DNA of 6,549 nucleotides from Thermoplasmata archaeon (GTDB taxonomy: Archaea; Thermoplasmatota; Thermoplasmata; Lutacidiplasmatales; UBA184): NCBI GenBank assembly GCA_030039715.1, contig JASHVA010000009.1:1-6549 (forward strand). The letters run 5' to 3'. A program made the translations under genes and the position numbers. Under the pieces are notes generated by a model, which did no database searches, was not told the DNA's origin, and worked only from the letters and a program-made list of their open reading frames with translations. Of this stretch, positions 6,178 through 6,549 are shown piece by piece (position 1 is the stretch's first letter; every line of letters begins with the position of its first letter).

Positions 6178-6549
6178 GCGCGCTCCGCCGGCGCGAGCGG
6201 TTCGCGCTCGACCGGCCCGGCCGGGCTCCGCTCCGCGAAGACCTCCGCGGAGAACCGGCGGACCGTCACGCGGGGGTCCCGCCAGGCGCCGGGCGGGAGG
6301 CCGGCCTTCTCGCACGTGCCGTCGAGGAGCTCCTCGGCGTCCCAGCCCTGCTCGGGCGCCACTTGGGGCAGGAGAAGGCCGCTCGTACCGAATCCCTCGA
6401 CGATCAGCCCGTCCCGCCCCACCCGGACCTCTCGGACGCGGTCCTCGGCTCGCGCGGCGGAGATCGCTTCGGGGACGGTGAGGACCGAGACCTCGAGCGT
6501 GAGCCGGGGGAGCTCGGCGGCGCGCACGGCCGGGAACCGCGGGTCCTCG
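6174..6549 (-). CDS. AMMECR1 family protein, C-terminal part (5' end outside window)
   Basis: This open frame runs from the right edge to TAG (complement of 6174-6176), giving 124 visible residues. They carry the AMMECR1 core: EDPRFPAVRAAELPRLTLEV with SVLT, GLIVEGFGTSGLLLPQVAPEQGWDAEELLDGTCEKAGLPPGAW and a final strand RRFSAEVFAE. Full AMMECR1 proteins are about 200 residues, so some 70-80 residues lie beyond the window. The in-frame GTG at 6525-6527 falls inside the conserved DPRFPxVR block and is not the start. The biochemical function is unknown; the human homologue is linked to a contiguous-gene syndrome, and archaeal and bacterial members sometimes occur with MEMO and radical-SAM proteins, neither of which is visible here. 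The C-terminal tail (SPAGPVEREPLAPAERA) is variable. The gene converges on ileS, with a 4-bp overlap at the two stops. Confidence 0.93.
   Translation of the reverse strand, partial: EDPRFPAVRAAELPRLTLEVSVLTVPEAISAARAEDRVREVRVGRDGLIVEGFGTSGLLLPQVAPEQGWDAEELLDGTCEKAGLPPGAWRDPRVTVRRFSAEVFAERSPAGPVEREPLAPAERA

Noticed and set aside
3064..6315. A 1083-codon open frame antisense to ileS
   Set aside because: Its translation is dominated by Arg, Glu, Gly, Ala and Pro with no recognisable domain, and it covers a certain ileS on the other strand. Long antisense frames are expected at this GC level because stop codons are rare.
1..6549. Search for a defence, mobile or otherwise undescribed system, including repeats and CRISPR
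   Set aside because: No transposase, integrase, nuclease, toxin, direct-repeat array or long inverted repeat was seen. The CPBP protease belongs to a family once called Abi, but that name alone does not support a phage-defence role here.

Overview
The window is very GC-rich (roughly 70% or more by eye) and densely coded. It most likely comes from an uncultured, high-GC archaeon, and Thermoplasmatota is the best guess. Support for archaea: a Pcc1-type KEOPS subunit; an AMMECR1-family protein with the archaeal-style DPRFP core; and three short AT-rich boxes placed 25-28 nt upstream of start codons, as expected for TATA boxes of leaderless archaeal transcripts. The phylum assignment is inference from general resemblance, not from a search.

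Layout. (1) 1-1488, plus strand: the C-terminal end of a DUF1028 protein with its PG_binding_2 domain, then a Pcc1-like KEOPS subunit, then a CPBP (CAAX protease/Abi) intramembrane protease. The first two are joined by a 4-bp GTGA stop/start overlap. The third has a strong Shine-Dalgarno-like GGAGGTGA over the pcc1 stop but no standard start codon in the right place. (2) 1434-1820, minus strand: a VOC/glyoxalase-like protein converging on the protease gene and overlapping its 3' end by 55 bp. (3) 1821-1909: a compact divergent promoter region with one TATA-like box per direction. (4) 1910-3158, plus strand: a two-gene operon, a YccU-type CoA-binding protein and a bactofilin-like beta-helix protein, 10 bp apart. 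(5) 3159-3204: a short gap with a TATA-like box serving ileS. (6) 3205-6177, plus strand: a complete isoleucyl-tRNA synthetase. (7) 6174-6549, minus strand: the 3' part of an AMMECR1-family gene, overlapping the ileS stop by 4 bp.

How it works together. Most of this is housekeeping: Ile-tRNA charging and, through KEOPS, tRNA t6A modification, with small conserved proteins of uncertain role. I see no RNA genes, CRISPR array, mobile element, long repeat or defence-type cassette. No stretch over 300 bases lacks a gene; the longest gap is 89 bp. I do not find a clear undescribed system. The points most worth checking are the start or frame of the protease gene, the consistent leaderless promoter spacing, the archaeal bactofilin-like gene, the Tyr at a metal-ligand position of the VOC protein, and the type of the IleRS.
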